From positions 434,001 through 498,000 of the forward strand of contig JACZZP010000012.1 in the NCBI GenBank assembly GCA_015183035.1: a DNA stretch of 64,000 nt, read 5' to 3'. The notes below the pieces were generated by a model. That model ran no database searches, was not told the origin of the DNA, and worked only from the letters and a program-made list of their open reading frames with translations. The DNA is from Meloidogyne chitwoodi (Eukaryota > Nematoda > Chromadorea > Rhabditida > Meloidogynidae). This document shows positions 12,159 to 21,813 of this stretch, piece by piece. Each line of letters opens with the position of its first letter. Within the stretch, counting starts at the first letter, position 1. The position numbers were made by a program, and so were the translations under genes.

Positions 12159-15132
12159 ATGAGAATTTTAATTGTTTTATTATTTTCTTATTTTTATTTT
12201 GTGACCAGTATGAGGGGAAAGGGTGAAAAAAGAAAAGGACATTCTCAAGTACAAGGTTCGAGTAGTCAGACGCCTCCTAGAATTGAAATACTTTCGGATT
12301 CTTCAACTGACAATTCAGCAAAAGGTAAGTAAATAAATAGAGAACGGCCGAATTCAAATACTTTTTCGAATTATTCGATTCGAATTCGATTTTAGCGTTG
12401 CCGACATTTATAAAGAACAGTAAATTTGTTAATATTATATAATTAAAAACAACAAATTTTATCAAAAATAGGTTTAAAAATTGAGTAATATTTAATATTT
12501 TAATTAAATATTATTAAAATAATATCTCTCATTTAAGTTTCTAATTTTTATGTTTTTAGAACGTTTTAACTGGATTACTGGACTGAAGCAAGAAAATAAT
12601 AATTATTGTGTTGCTAAAATTGAAATTGAGAAAAAAGATTACTACTATATTGGTTGTAATAGATGCAAATTATATGTAATTTAAATAAAACTTTTAAAAT
12701 AATAAATGTATAATTTTGTATTTAGTTTTGCTTCACTAAAGCCCAATTAACTACTCATAACAAATCTCATAAATTAGAAGCAGCAAAAATAAAATTTAAT
12801 GAGGAAGAAAGAGGTAATTTTATTGAAAATAAATTTTTTTTATGATTAAATTTTGGTCTATGTTAAAGAAATTTCTGTGTTTTTATTTGCGGGATTATTT
12901 TTAAAACCTGATATGAAGCGGGGAAATCATTAAGAATTGAGGATGCAATTGAAACTTGATTTTTTTTTGAAAAAAGTTTAGCGAGAAAACGACTAACAAT
13001 TCGATTTGTCTCGTCGAGCTAAATTGAATGGTTACAGTCACGTTTTTCATAACTGACCATGAGCCGAGTCACAGGCGATTGAAAATCGTAAACCGTGGAA
13101 TAGACCTGAGTGAACTTTTTACAGCAAATACATACAAAAGCTTTTATACTAGAACAAATCCACTACAATAATAATAATTTAGAATCACTCATTCTTATTT
13201 TATAAATACAAAAGATTAAAAAAGGCTTTGCTGATTGCCCTACGGAAAAAGAAAAAAGGGGGCTATAAAGTTCATTATTACTAGGGCTGCAGTTTTTAGT
13301 TTCTAAAAAATGCAAAATAGTGACTAAAATAGTTGCTAAAAAAGTGTCAAAATAGTTGGTAAAAAATGAAAAAAGTCCTAAATAGTTGCTAAAAATTTAA
13401 TTTTTGGCTTATTTAACTAATGACAAAATGTTATTAAGGAAAAAGTTGACAAAATGTCACAAAGGGAAAACAGACAAAATATCAATGAGAAATTTTTTAC
13501 GTTTTTCCATTCATATAATTTTCTACCATGAACCGTTTTTGACCTTTTTTTAATATTTAAGATATTTTTTGTCTGAAATTTGGCAAAAAATGCCAAATAG
13601 TTACAAAATCTCTAAAAATCCCGAAATAGTTCAAAATAGTTTAAAAAGCCAAAATAGTTAAAAATAGTTAAAATAGTTTTAGTGTTCAAATTAACAAATT
13701 ATTGCTCAATTATACGTTTTTTATGCATATCTCGACTTGTAAAAATAGTTAAAAAACTAAAATCTGCAGCCCTAATTATTACCAAATAATTTATTTAAAC
13801 AAGTACCTAAATTTAAAAATAAATAAATAATAAAATATTTTAGTAAATCTACAGAATGTAATAAAAAATTTAGAAAATGTTAAAAGGAGTTTAATTAAAA
13901 AGATTGAAGGAAACCAACAACAAATGAAAGATGTCAAATATCTTAAAATAAATGAAAATGCTGGAGTATTTGAATGTGAATTGTGTAAAAGAAATTATTT
14001 TAACTTTATAGTTTATTTTATAAAAAATTTTAAAATTAAAATTTAAAATATATAGCTTAAAAGTACTGAACCTTATCTACTGCAACAACATCTTGACACC
14101 GAAAAACATAGTAAATATTTTTTTAGTTTATAAATTAATAATAAAAATGTATTTTTAATTTAGCTTTTTATAAAATTTTATTTTTAGAGAATATATCAAC
14201 AATAGGAAATGTATTTAAATATGGCGATGAACAAAATAAAAGTTAGTTACTAATTTTGTTATTTTAATGAGACCATTTTACAATTTTTTCTTTGTTTTTT
14301 TTGTTATAAAATAAAAATTTAGTAGATGCTCAAATGCAAAAAGCAACAATTCAATTGCCATTGCAACAACAACAAAAACTTTATGAAGGTAAAAAACGAG
14401 CTCTTACTGGTGTAGTAATTCAAGGTATTAATTTATTTTAATTTTATTTAAAATAAGTAAAATTAAATTAGAGCCTGATTCAAAGCATCGAAATTTTCAA
14501 AATGCTTCTTCGAAAAAACCTGTTGAATGTAAATAATTTTTTATTCTAAACAAAATGTTTTTTTTTTAATTAAAATATAAAAAATCTAAAATTTCCACAT
14601 TTAGATGATTACGACGATAAAGATTCTAGCTCAAGCGGTAATAATGAGAGTATGTCATTTTACCTAATTTTTTACATAAAATAATTTTTTATAAAGTTAA
14701 AATGAAAAAAATTAGTTTTAAAGCTTAAAATAGATCATTTATGTATATTAAAATAATAATTAAAATCTAAAAAATAAATAAAAATTAAAAAAACAAATCG
14801 TTTTATGAATAATAAGATAGGCATATTTCGGGGGGTGTCACTTTACTTTCCGCGATAGGAATTGACCGACAGATTTTGACCGACAGCCGTTTTACCGACG
14901 CCGTTTGACCGTAATTCGTCGGTCAAATGAGACCTTTCAACTGTCGGTCAAATCAAACGGCTGTCGGTCAAATCCTATCGCGGAAACGACTTCGGTAGAG
15001 TGACTCGCTCCCCATATTTCTGGACTTATAATAAAATCACTCTTTTAATAAAAATTATAGAATAAAAACATTTAATTATATTAAGGTGATGAAGCTGGCC
15101 CAACTTTTAAATCACCAGATTTAAATTTGTAA
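12159..15132 (+). CDS. A1: secreted zinc-finger family protein, intact (298 aa)
   Basis: Ten exons keep frame: 12159-12324, 12560-12675, 12726-12813, 13844-14010, 14056-14110, 14188-14241, 14323-14424, 14472-14528, 14605-14649, 15086-15132. Exon 1 starts with a signal peptide (MRILIVLLFSYFYFVTS) followed by K/R/G-rich and S/Q-rich sequence. A finger is split across exons 2 and 3 (GCNRCKLY, then HNKSH). A second is split across exons 4 and 5 (CELC, then QQHLDTEKH, matching a U1/matrin-type C-x2-C...H-x5-H), after a coiled-coil-like stretch. Exon 7 has a Q-rich degenerate UIM-like helix. The C-terminus is acidic/Ser-rich and ends PDLNL. The exon 4 donor has lost the GTCTAC seen in C1, so the next GT (14011) was used. 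Introns 3 and 9 hold MITEs. Function unknown; effector role is inferred. Confidence 0.7.
13282..13774. mobile_element. hAT-like MITE (493 bp) in A1 intron 3
   Basis: Terminal inverted repeats TAGGGCTGCAG and CTGCAGCCCTA, flanked by a perfect 8-bp duplication ATTATTAC (13274-13281 and 13775-13782). The interior is made of AAAATAGTTGCTAAAA-type repeats and has no ORF. An 8-bp TSD fits the hAT superfamily. Confidence 0.85.
14830..15012. mobile_element. Hairpin MITE (183 bp) in A1 intron 9
   Basis: Near-palindromic element with GGGGGGTGTCACT at one end and GAGTGACTCGCTCCC at the other. Inner arms hold CCGCGATAGGA and TTGACCGACAG in both orientations. It is flanked by 8-bp CATATTTC copies (14822-14829 and 15013-15020). 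Confidence 0.75.
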
Positions 15133-15797
15133 AATATTAAAAAAATATTTTACGCAAATTGCAAAAGTGATAAAATTACTAATATTTACTAACTTCTACA
15201 AAAATTCATTCCAAAGATTTTAATCAGAAAGTTTTTTTTGAAAGATTCACTAAACTTTAGTTATTAGGCTTCTTTTCTAACATAAAAAAAATTTTTCAAT
15301 TTTTTAAAAATTTAATTTTTCTGATAAACTCTTTACTTTTATGCTTATTTTATATCGGAAAAATTAAACTAGAAAAATATTTAAAAATAATCTTAGATGG
15401 CCTAGAGATTATTTTTTTAATTTTATTTTGATTTGAAAATAAAACAGTCTGAAAATTAAAAAAATCCAATATCCTTGTATATTCTTTTGAAATTATTTAA
15501 AAAAGTTTGCAAAAGGGAATTTTAAGTTTTTAACAAAAATTAGATTGTTCAAGGGAAAATAAAGAAAAAAATAAAAAAATATCGGCCGAATTCAAATATT
15601 CGGTCAAATTTTTTTAGAATTATTCGAATAGAATTCGATTTTGCCGACCTCTATAAATAACAGATAATTTGTTAAGATTATAATTAAAAACAAATATTAA
15701 GACCAATATAACAAAAAATTGAGTGATATTTAATATTTTAATTAAATAATATTTAAAATAATAACTCTCATTTAAGTTATTAATTTTTATTTTTTAG

Positions 15798-15865
15798 CAC
15801 GTTTTGCCTGGATCAATAAACTAAATCAAAAAATAAATAATTGTGTTGCTAAAATTAAAATTGAG
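15798..15865 (+). pseudogene. Stray copy of family exon 2, truncated
   Basis: After a splice-acceptor-like TTTTTTAG the sequence reads RFAWINKLNQKINN and NCVAKIKIEKKD, clearly related to exon 2 of A1 (12560-12675). It breaks off before the CxxC pair. Its upstream flank also matches A1 intron 1, so this is a partial duplication next to the inverted copy B. Confidence 0.6.
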
Positions 15866-15959
15866 AAAAAAGATTTGACTCAACTCGATGAGTTCTTCCA
15901 AATGAGCTATAATTTATACATAATAAAAAAATTTTTGAAAAAAAATCAAAAAATATATG

Positions 15960-17384
15960 ACTCAAACCACATATTTAATTACCAGTATTTTAAATAATTT
16001 AATAAAATAAATCCCAAATAAATGTTTAATCTCTCTCACATGAATTTTAAAATTATGACAAAATATAAATAAATCTTTAAATAATTAAATAAAAATTAGA
16101 AAAATAAAGAAGATTTTTTAATAATAATAAAAAAAGAATTTAAAATTAGATAAATAAAATAAATAATTTTTTTAAATAATTTTTAAATAAAATTGAAATG
16201 ATTTAGAAATTGTATGAGAAGCTGCTATATAAGAAATTAAAAAAAAGTCAAAATAGTTTAAAGTCAAAGTAAATAACTTTTTAAAATTAATCATCATTTT
16301 CTTGTCAATTAATTGAATTTAACCGGAAGAACTACTACTTGAAGAAAATGCTAATTTTTTTCTTTTTCCTTTATCTTTAGTATCTTTTTCTTTAGAAGAG
16401 GTTACTTGAACAGAACTTAGTTGAGACCCTTTAAATTTAATTTAAAAATAAATATTTAAATAAATTAACCTCCAAGGCGAAGTGTAGTATCAATGCCTTC
16501 ATCTTAAATTAAAAATGTTAATTTTTAGTAATTAATTAAATTTAATTAAATTTACCTCCAATATTTATTCCTCCTAGTGGTCGATTGCCTATGGATACGC
16601 TAAGAGCCGTAACAATATCCTCATCTTAAATTAAATTAAAAATGTTAATTTTTAGTAATTAATTAAATTTAAATAAATTTACCTCTAATATTTATTCCTC
16701 CTATTGGTCGATGGCCTTGCATAGATAGGTTAAGAGCCGTAACAATATCCTCATCTTAAATTAAATTAAAAATGTTAATTTTTAGAAATTAAATAAATTT
16801 GTCAGTTAAAGTTTTTTAATTCTGACCTTCCTGTTGTTTACGCCATGCTTCCCAATCTGAAAAAAAAATATTTTTTCTTAAATTTAATAACTTTAAGATT
16901 ATAAATTTTATTATTTTTAAAGTAAATTTAATTAAAAAAATATTTGTGATTACCTAAGTCAAGGAAAAGATTTGGATTTTGTTGAATTAACTCATTAATA
17001 TCTATAAAAAATTTAATTTTTAATATTATATAAAAATAACCAGTTGATTCATGTTGTTGTGTTTGATGCTCTGGTAAATTATACAAATGATCACTTGGTT
17101 GTTCTTCAATAATAACTTTGCCAGTACATTTTTTTAAGTGTTTAAGAATATAATATGGACTGATTCTTTCTTCATTAAAATTGTTGCATTTTGTACAAAC
17201 AATTTTATTTGAAGATTCGTCAATGAATATAGGATTAAAAATTTCATTTTCTTGTTTCCAACTGTTCAAAATGTTTACTCTTTCATTATAATCTAAATTC
17301 AATCGTAAAATGTAAAGAAAAAATAAAATCGGTTTCGGTAATTATCCAAAAACATCGGTTATCTGTTAATCTATTTTGAACTAC
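15960..17384 (-). repeat. Inverted duplication, left arm (partner 27622-28850)
   Basis: The reverse complement matches 27622-28850 almost continuously over exons, introns and 3' flank. This arm is longer because it has an extra 24-codon exon with its intron. The right boundary at about 17384 falls inside the integrase ORF of the Polinton-like block. Confidence 0.8.
16319..17292 (-). pseudogene. B: 5'-truncated family copy with repeated UIM-like exons
   Basis: Exons on the minus strand: 17292-17041, 17001-16954, 16856-16827, 16754-16683, 16624-16556, 16502-16470, 16428-16319, all phase 1 and in frame to the stop. The first encodes a zinc module (SWKQENEIFNPIFID, CTKC, HLKKC). Three successive small exons encode UIM-like helices (DEDIVTALNLSMQG, DEDIVTALSVSIGN and a short DEGIDTTLRLG). 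The last encodes a Lys-rich tail ending in a Ser run. No signal-peptide exon is present because the copy is cut at about 17384. The surviving exons have no stops, so it may have been truncated recently or could be spliced to another 5' exon. Confidence 0.65.
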
Positions 17385-17758
17385 TCTACTATCATATCAT
17401 CCGGACTTTTAGAGTTTACAGGTGCAACAATCATTTTTCTGCTTAATACATCAATACAAACCAATAAATATTTATATCCATCATTTTTTGATGCGAGTTT
17501 ATCAAATATTGCTAAATCAGCTTGCCAATCTGTATGAAGACCACTTGGTCGTGTGACCAGTCTAGGAAAGCGTTTTTTCAAAGGCATGTGCATAGTGTAA
17601 ACACGTTGTTTATGCATAAAATCCTTAACATCTTGCATTTTTAATTTTGGAAATTTCCGTCGCGCCTCTTCAAAAACTCGTCGCACTCCTGCGTAAGAAG
17701 CCGGAGAATTTAACGAATAATAAACGTGCTCCAAATGTTTTTCTAAAGTTTTTCCCAT
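17381..17758 (-). pseudogene. Polinton/Maverick-type integrase, C-terminally truncated
   Basis: 125 codons. The part after about residue 70 matches the retroviral-like integrase core used by Polinton elements: HTDWQADLA carries the first catalytic Asp and YLLVCIDVLSRKM the second. The frame stops at 17381, before the third acidic residue, exactly where the inverted duplication (left arm) begins; the stop codon is supplied by the joined sequence. It is therefore catalytically incomplete. Its start overlaps the end of the next ORF by 16 bp. Confidence 0.75.
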
Positions 17759-18498
17759 ATTTTTGGTACAAATTTATTTTTTCGGGAATTTATAGGAGGG
17801 ATTTTTACTATTACGGTTCTCTTCTTTTTCTTTCCTCCTCCAGTTTGATCACTGCTATTCCCGTCTGTTTCTTCTTGAGATATACGAATCAGTTCCTTAA
17901 TTTGAGGATCTTTAGAAATTCGCCGAAAAAGAAAATTAAATCCCTTTGCTTTGTTTTCTCTCATCCCTGTAATATATTCAATAACATGTTTAAAATTACT
18001 TTCACCAACACGTCTACCAGGAACAAGAGTTTCAAACGTTCCATCCTCATGAATTTTAAATTTTTTCTTATTATTACTCACATACTCTTCCAAGTCATCT
18101 GCATATTGTCTTGCAATGATTCCTTTATATCTTTTTGGATATCTTTTCACAGCAGGTTCAGCTTTTTGATGTTCATCCTCCAATACAGGCTTTTGGGGTA
18201 TAGCGTTCCCTAAATAAGGAGTAACATCTGGCAGATTATTATTTTTTGATTCTTCAATAATTACCTTTTGAGGACGATTTTCAATTTCGTGTTTTAACTG
18301 ACGTCTTTTCTTGTACAACCAATTATATTTTTTCGTTTTTGTCTCTTCACTAATTTTGGGGTCCTCTAGAACCGCTTTAATTTGACTATCTGTTTGAGCT
18401 TTTTCTGTGTGTAAAAAGTCCTCTTTTCCTTTAATCATATTAAATAATGCTACATATTCACTCTCAGGAACCATTATCATTTTCTTTGTATGTTTCAT
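17743..18498 (-). CDS. Polinton-like conserved protein of unknown function
   Basis: 251 codons, strongly charged (K, E). It starts with MIMVPESEYVALFNMIKG, has a helical Lys-rich first half, and ends with a Lys run and PPINSRKNKF. Its position between the integrase and a small capsid-associated-like protein, and its N-terminal style, resemble an uncharacterised protein often present in Polinton/Maverick elements. That resemblance is from memory and no domain is recognised. It overlaps both neighbours, as in compact viral-type gene arrays, and has no internal stops. Confidence 0.6.
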   Translation of the reverse strand: MKHTKKMIMVPESEYVALFNMIKGKEDFLHTEKAQTDSQIKAVLEDPKISEETKTKKYNWLYKKRRQLKHEIENRPQKVIIEESKNNNLPDVTPYLGNAIPQKPVLEDEHQKAEPAVKRYPKRYKGIIARQYADDLEEYVSNNKKKFKIHEDGTFETLVPGRRVGESNFKHVIEYITGMRENKAKGFNFLFRRISKDPQIKELIRISQEETDGNSSDQTGGGKKKKRTVIVKIPPINSRKNKFVPKIWEKL

Positions 18499-18848
18499 TC
18501 TGTAATTTTATGTACAATATGCTCGGCTAATGCTCCTAATATAGGAATTAGTATTGCTGCAAGTGCTGCACTACCTCCTTCTTGTAAATGCTTTCGCGCA
18601 CTTTCTTCTGTTCTTGCTCTTGAAATCTTTCGATAAAAATCAGCAAAATTGGCAAGTTTCTGTTTTTGTTTTTTATTTAAAATAAAATTATGTTTTAGAA
18701 CGTTGGCACAAATTTCTACAATTGCCAAGATTTGATCGGCACTAGCTTTTAAAATTATAAGGTTTTTCTTTTTATTTGACTTTGTTTTTGCAAGCTTTTG
18801 AAGAAATTGATAATTTTCGCGAATATAAGGGCTATAATTGAGAGGCAT
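18495..18848 (-). CDS. Polinton-like small PX-type protein
   Basis: 117 codons: an Asn/Lys-rich helical region, then ICANVLKHNFILNKKQKQKL and, at the C-terminus, a Gly/Ala-rich hydrophobic segment (GGSAALAAILIPILGALAEH). This layout matches a short protein common in Polinton and adintovirus-like elements and compared with adenoviral membrane-active or core proteins. The stop overlaps the start of the next ORF by 4 bp (ATGA). The assignment rests on layout and recalled motifs. Confidence 0.55.
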   Translation of the reverse strand: MPLNYSPYIRENYQFLQKLAKTKSNKKKNLIILKASADQILAIVEICANVLKHNFILNKKQKQKLANFADFYRKISRARTEESARKHLQEGGSAALAAILIPILGALAEHIVHKITE

Positions 18849-18873
18849 AATAAAATTTATTTAAATAATAAAA

Positions 18874-19476
18874 TTATAAAGGTAAATATATACACATTTT
18901 TTCTCCTGGAAATATTTTTGAAGATAGGCGAAGGTGTTCATCAGCGTTCGGATGCATATTTATTAAAAGATAAGAAAATCTCTCTGATGTAGCATCACGA
19001 TATGCTTCTAAAAAATAGTCCAATCGTTTTGGAAAAAGTTGGGATCCCAATGTTCTTACTTGGAATAATCCTTGAGGGTTTTTTGTTAAAAGGATATAAT
19101 GAGAATTAGCTCTTGCTGTTTTTATGTTACGTCCATATAAGGACTGAGTAACGAATATAATACTAACTCCCCAGTTATGAGAACCTTTTGTGAAAAGAAG
19201 GTCAAGGAAATCATTATTAATATTTAGCATTAGGTCATCAAGGACAAGAAGCTGATGCTTTTTAATAAGTTCAGGCTCTGGTACCCCGTTATAGGTTTCT
19301 ATTCCCATTTCCTTAAGTGTGAATATAGATTCATTTATTTCACCGAAACAATATAATATTTTTTCGGGTGGTGGCTCTACAAGTAATTGGCAATTTTTAA
19401 GAAATTTAAGAAGCCATTGAGTTTTACCACTCCCTGTGGCCCCCGAAATAATCATTGTAAAAGGTGCATGAAACAT
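18874..19476 (-). CDS. Polinton-type genome-packaging ATPase (FtsK/HerA, A32-like)
   Basis: 200 codons. Walker A is GATGSGKTQ (about residues 12-20) and Walker B LLVLDDLM (about 76-83), followed by FVTQSLYG, a usual sensor-like motif in this family. The length agrees with the compact packaging ATPases of Polinton/adintovirus elements. In those elements it would pump DNA into capsids; whether it does so here cannot be told, since no capsid genes are in the window. The ORF is intact. It is transcribed away from the TBP-like gene, with 210 bp between the two starts. Confidence 0.8.
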   Translation of the reverse strand: MFHAPFTMIISGATGSGKTQWLLKFLKNCQLLVEPPPEKILYCFGEINESIFTLKEMGIETYNGVPEPELIKKHQLLVLDDLMLNINNDFLDLLFTKGSHNWGVSIIFVTQSLYGRNIKTARANSHYILLTKNPQGLFQVRTLGSQLFPKRLDYFLEAYRDATSERFSYLLINMHPNADEHLRLSSKIFPGEKMCIYLPL

Positions 19477-19686
19477 TATAAATTATGGTATTAATTATTT
19501 ATGTATGGTATTTATATAATAATAACGTTTATGATGTGTGGCTTAGTGGGTTGTTTCTATTATTCTTGTTAATAATATATTCCATTACATCCTTAAATAT
19601 AAAAAATAGACAAGGACATAATGGTATATATTAATAGTAGGGATATAGAACAAGCCCATAAGGCAACCATCATAAACTTTTTTTAG

Positions 19687-20296
19687 ATGAGTACACCAAC
19701 AATTCAGAATGTTGTTTCAACAATCACTTTGGATCCTATCTTCGATCTTAAATTTCTTTCTAAACAACTTGAAAATGCAAAGTATAATCCGGCAAAATTT
19801 TCAGCGCTTATTATTAGAAACTTTGAACCTATTAGGTCTACAGCTCTTTTATTTGCAAATGGACGCCTTGTTTGTGTTGGAACAAAATCTTCGAACCAGG
19901 CTTTTGAAGCCTCCAAAATTTTTGTTAGGCAAATAGCAAAGATTCAACCAACAACAATTAGAGAAGGCACTTTTAAAGTTCAAAATGTTGTTGCCTCATT
20001 AAAATTTCCAAAGACGTTAAATCTACCAGGTAAATTTTTAAATAAAATTTAAAATTAAAAAATTTAAAGCTTTGTACGATACATTGAGGATTTATCCTCC
20101 TGAATGGTTAGCTCCTTATATTTCATTCAACCAAGAATTATTTCCAGGGATGTGCCTAAGAATTAAAAACACATCTATTGTTATTTTACTCTTTACTACT
20201 GGAAAATGTGTAATTACTGGAGGAAAGAAAGAGGAAGATATTTATAAAATTTCTAATAATATTTTCGAAACAATAGCAATGTTTATGAAACGATAA
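19687..20296 (+). CDS. TATA-box-binding-protein-like gene (TBP core only, 189 aa)
   Basis: Two exons (19687-20029, 20070-20296) joined by a 40-bp intron in phase 1. Both halves of the TBP saddle can be read: first repeat TIQNVVSTITLD, YNPAKFSALIIR, ALLFANGRLVCVG; second repeat VQNVVASLKFP, FNQELFPGMCLRI, ILLFTTGKCVITGG. The DNA-facing Phe in each strand-turn (LLF) is kept. There is no N-terminal tail, so it is only the core, and it is divergent from canonical TBP. It lies head-to-head with the packaging ATPase, so it may be a captured or element-borne TBP or simply a host paralogue (TLF/TRF-like). Expression is unknown. Confidence 0.85.
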
Positions 20297-20996
20297 AATT
20301 TAAAACGAAAAATGAACTTTTCTCAGTTTATTTAATTTAAATAATTAAAATAAATATTTAAAATAAAAAAATATATTTTTAATATTTTTAAAAATAGGAA
20401 ATATATTTATTTATTTAATAATTTTAAAAATATTTAATACTTCCTTTTAGTAAAAAATATTTTTTTATGTTTTTTAAATTTTTAGCTAATTTTATTAAAT
20501 TAAAAATTTAAAAATTTTATTTTTTTAAATAATTATTTTAATAAAATAAATAATTAAAATATTTAATTTTAAAATTATTTCTTAATTATAAATATTTTTT
20601 ATAATCAATAAAATATATTATATATTGTTAAATTATTATTTAAAAAATTTCAAAAAATAAATATTTACCTCCAATCTTTTTTATCAAATTATTTTATCGT
20701 AGTTTTAAACAAATTTTTATTAAAATTTATTTAATATTTTTTATTAAAAAAATATTTTAAAAATTTTTAAAAAATAAAAAAAAGTTTAAAAATTTAAAAA
20801 AAAAATAAAATAAAGTTTAAAAATTTTTCAACCTTTTAAGTTTTTTATTTTAAAAAATTATTTTATAATTTTTTGATTAATTTAATGTTCCACTTTTAAA
20901 TATTTATTTTCTAGTTTAGTAGGGTTTTAAAATGTTTTTGTTTTAAAAATGTTTTAAAACCCTATTATACACTACTAACGTGAAAAACTTATCCCT

Positions 20997-21092
20997 ATGT
21001 GGCGTTGTAGTTCGTGCCATGGCCAAAAAGGTGTTCGTCCTGATACATGGTTAGATCCTTCAAAAGCTCATGCAGATAAATATTTTTTTTAA
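20997..21092 (+). pseudogene. Possible Merlin/IS1595-like transposase scrap
   Basis: A short frame reads MWRCSSCHGQKGVRPDTWLD, similar in layout to the zinc-binding WxCxxC...S.R.GTW region near the N-terminus of Merlin-type transposases. It is too short to be sure and no other part of a transposase follows. Confidence 0.3.
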
Positions 21093-21520
21093 ATAATCCT
21101 TTTTGAAAAAAATATTAAATTTTTTGCAGACAAAAACTTGCGGACATTTGTGCCCATAAAGGAAAAGTACCAAACTGCGTCTTTTATATTATAAACGCTA
21201 ACCCAAACATAATCAAAATATTTATTTACTTTTTAATTAATAAATAATTTCAATTTTCTTTTCACTCCTAATTTTAATTAAAAAAAATTTTTTTCTCTTT
21301 TTCCTGCCTTATTCTCCTTCTCAAATTTTTTTTTAAATTTTTCTGTCAAATTTACCTCTAAATTTTTAAAAATCAATGGAATTTATTTAAATTTTCTCCT
21401 TTTCCCTCTCTACTAATTTTTAGAAATTATCTCTTTCTCTATTTTATGGCCTCTACGAAAATTTTTTTTTAATTAAAAAATTTTCCTCTCTTCTTTTTGG
21501 GCTTTTGCCTTCCTTAAAGG

Positions 21521-21590
21521 CATTTTGGCGATTGTGAAATTTTTACATATAAAGGGGAGTAGTGTTTAATCGAATATTCAATTTACTAAA
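21521..21590 (+). promoter_or_regulatory. Shared upstream block of C1 with TATA-like element
   Basis: CATTTTGGCGATTGTGAAAT then TTTTACATATAAAGGGGAGT, about 230 bp before the C1 ATG. ATATAAAGGGG is TATA-like. The same block lies upstream of C1' and, more diverged, of A1. Confidence 0.4.
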
Positions 21591-21813
21591 AAAAAATTTT
21601 CTCCTCTCTGGCATTTTATAAATTTTTTTTTTCTTCTTATTTTTTGCCAATTTATTTATTTTATTAATTTTAAAAATATTTTATTTAAATATTTTTAAAT
21701 AATTTTTCGTAAATTTATTTTTAAAAATTTGACAAATTTCTTTACTTTTTTCTTTTAATTTTATATTTTTTATTTTTCACTAAATTATTTATTTTTAAAT
21801 TAAAAATAAGTAA

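Larger units (their letters stand above)
20297..21813. other. A+T-rich spacer with hairpin; start of duplicated block
   Basis: 20300-20930 is nearly pure A/T. A hairpin at about 20920-20975 pairs TAGGGTTTTAAAATG with its complement. From about 21175 onward the sequence is the plus arm of the inverted duplication shared with 49.1-50.97 kb. No gene is seen apart from the small transposase-like relic at 20997. Confidence 0.5.

Noticed and set aside
17647..18213. 188-codon plus-strand ORF
   Set aside because: Antisense to the Polinton-like genes on the minus strand; Phe/Ser-rich with no domain.
17381..20296. A complete Polinton/Maverick
   Set aside because: No protein-primed DNA polymerase, protease or capsid genes and no long terminal inverted repeats are visible, and the integrase is cut; only a fragment is present.
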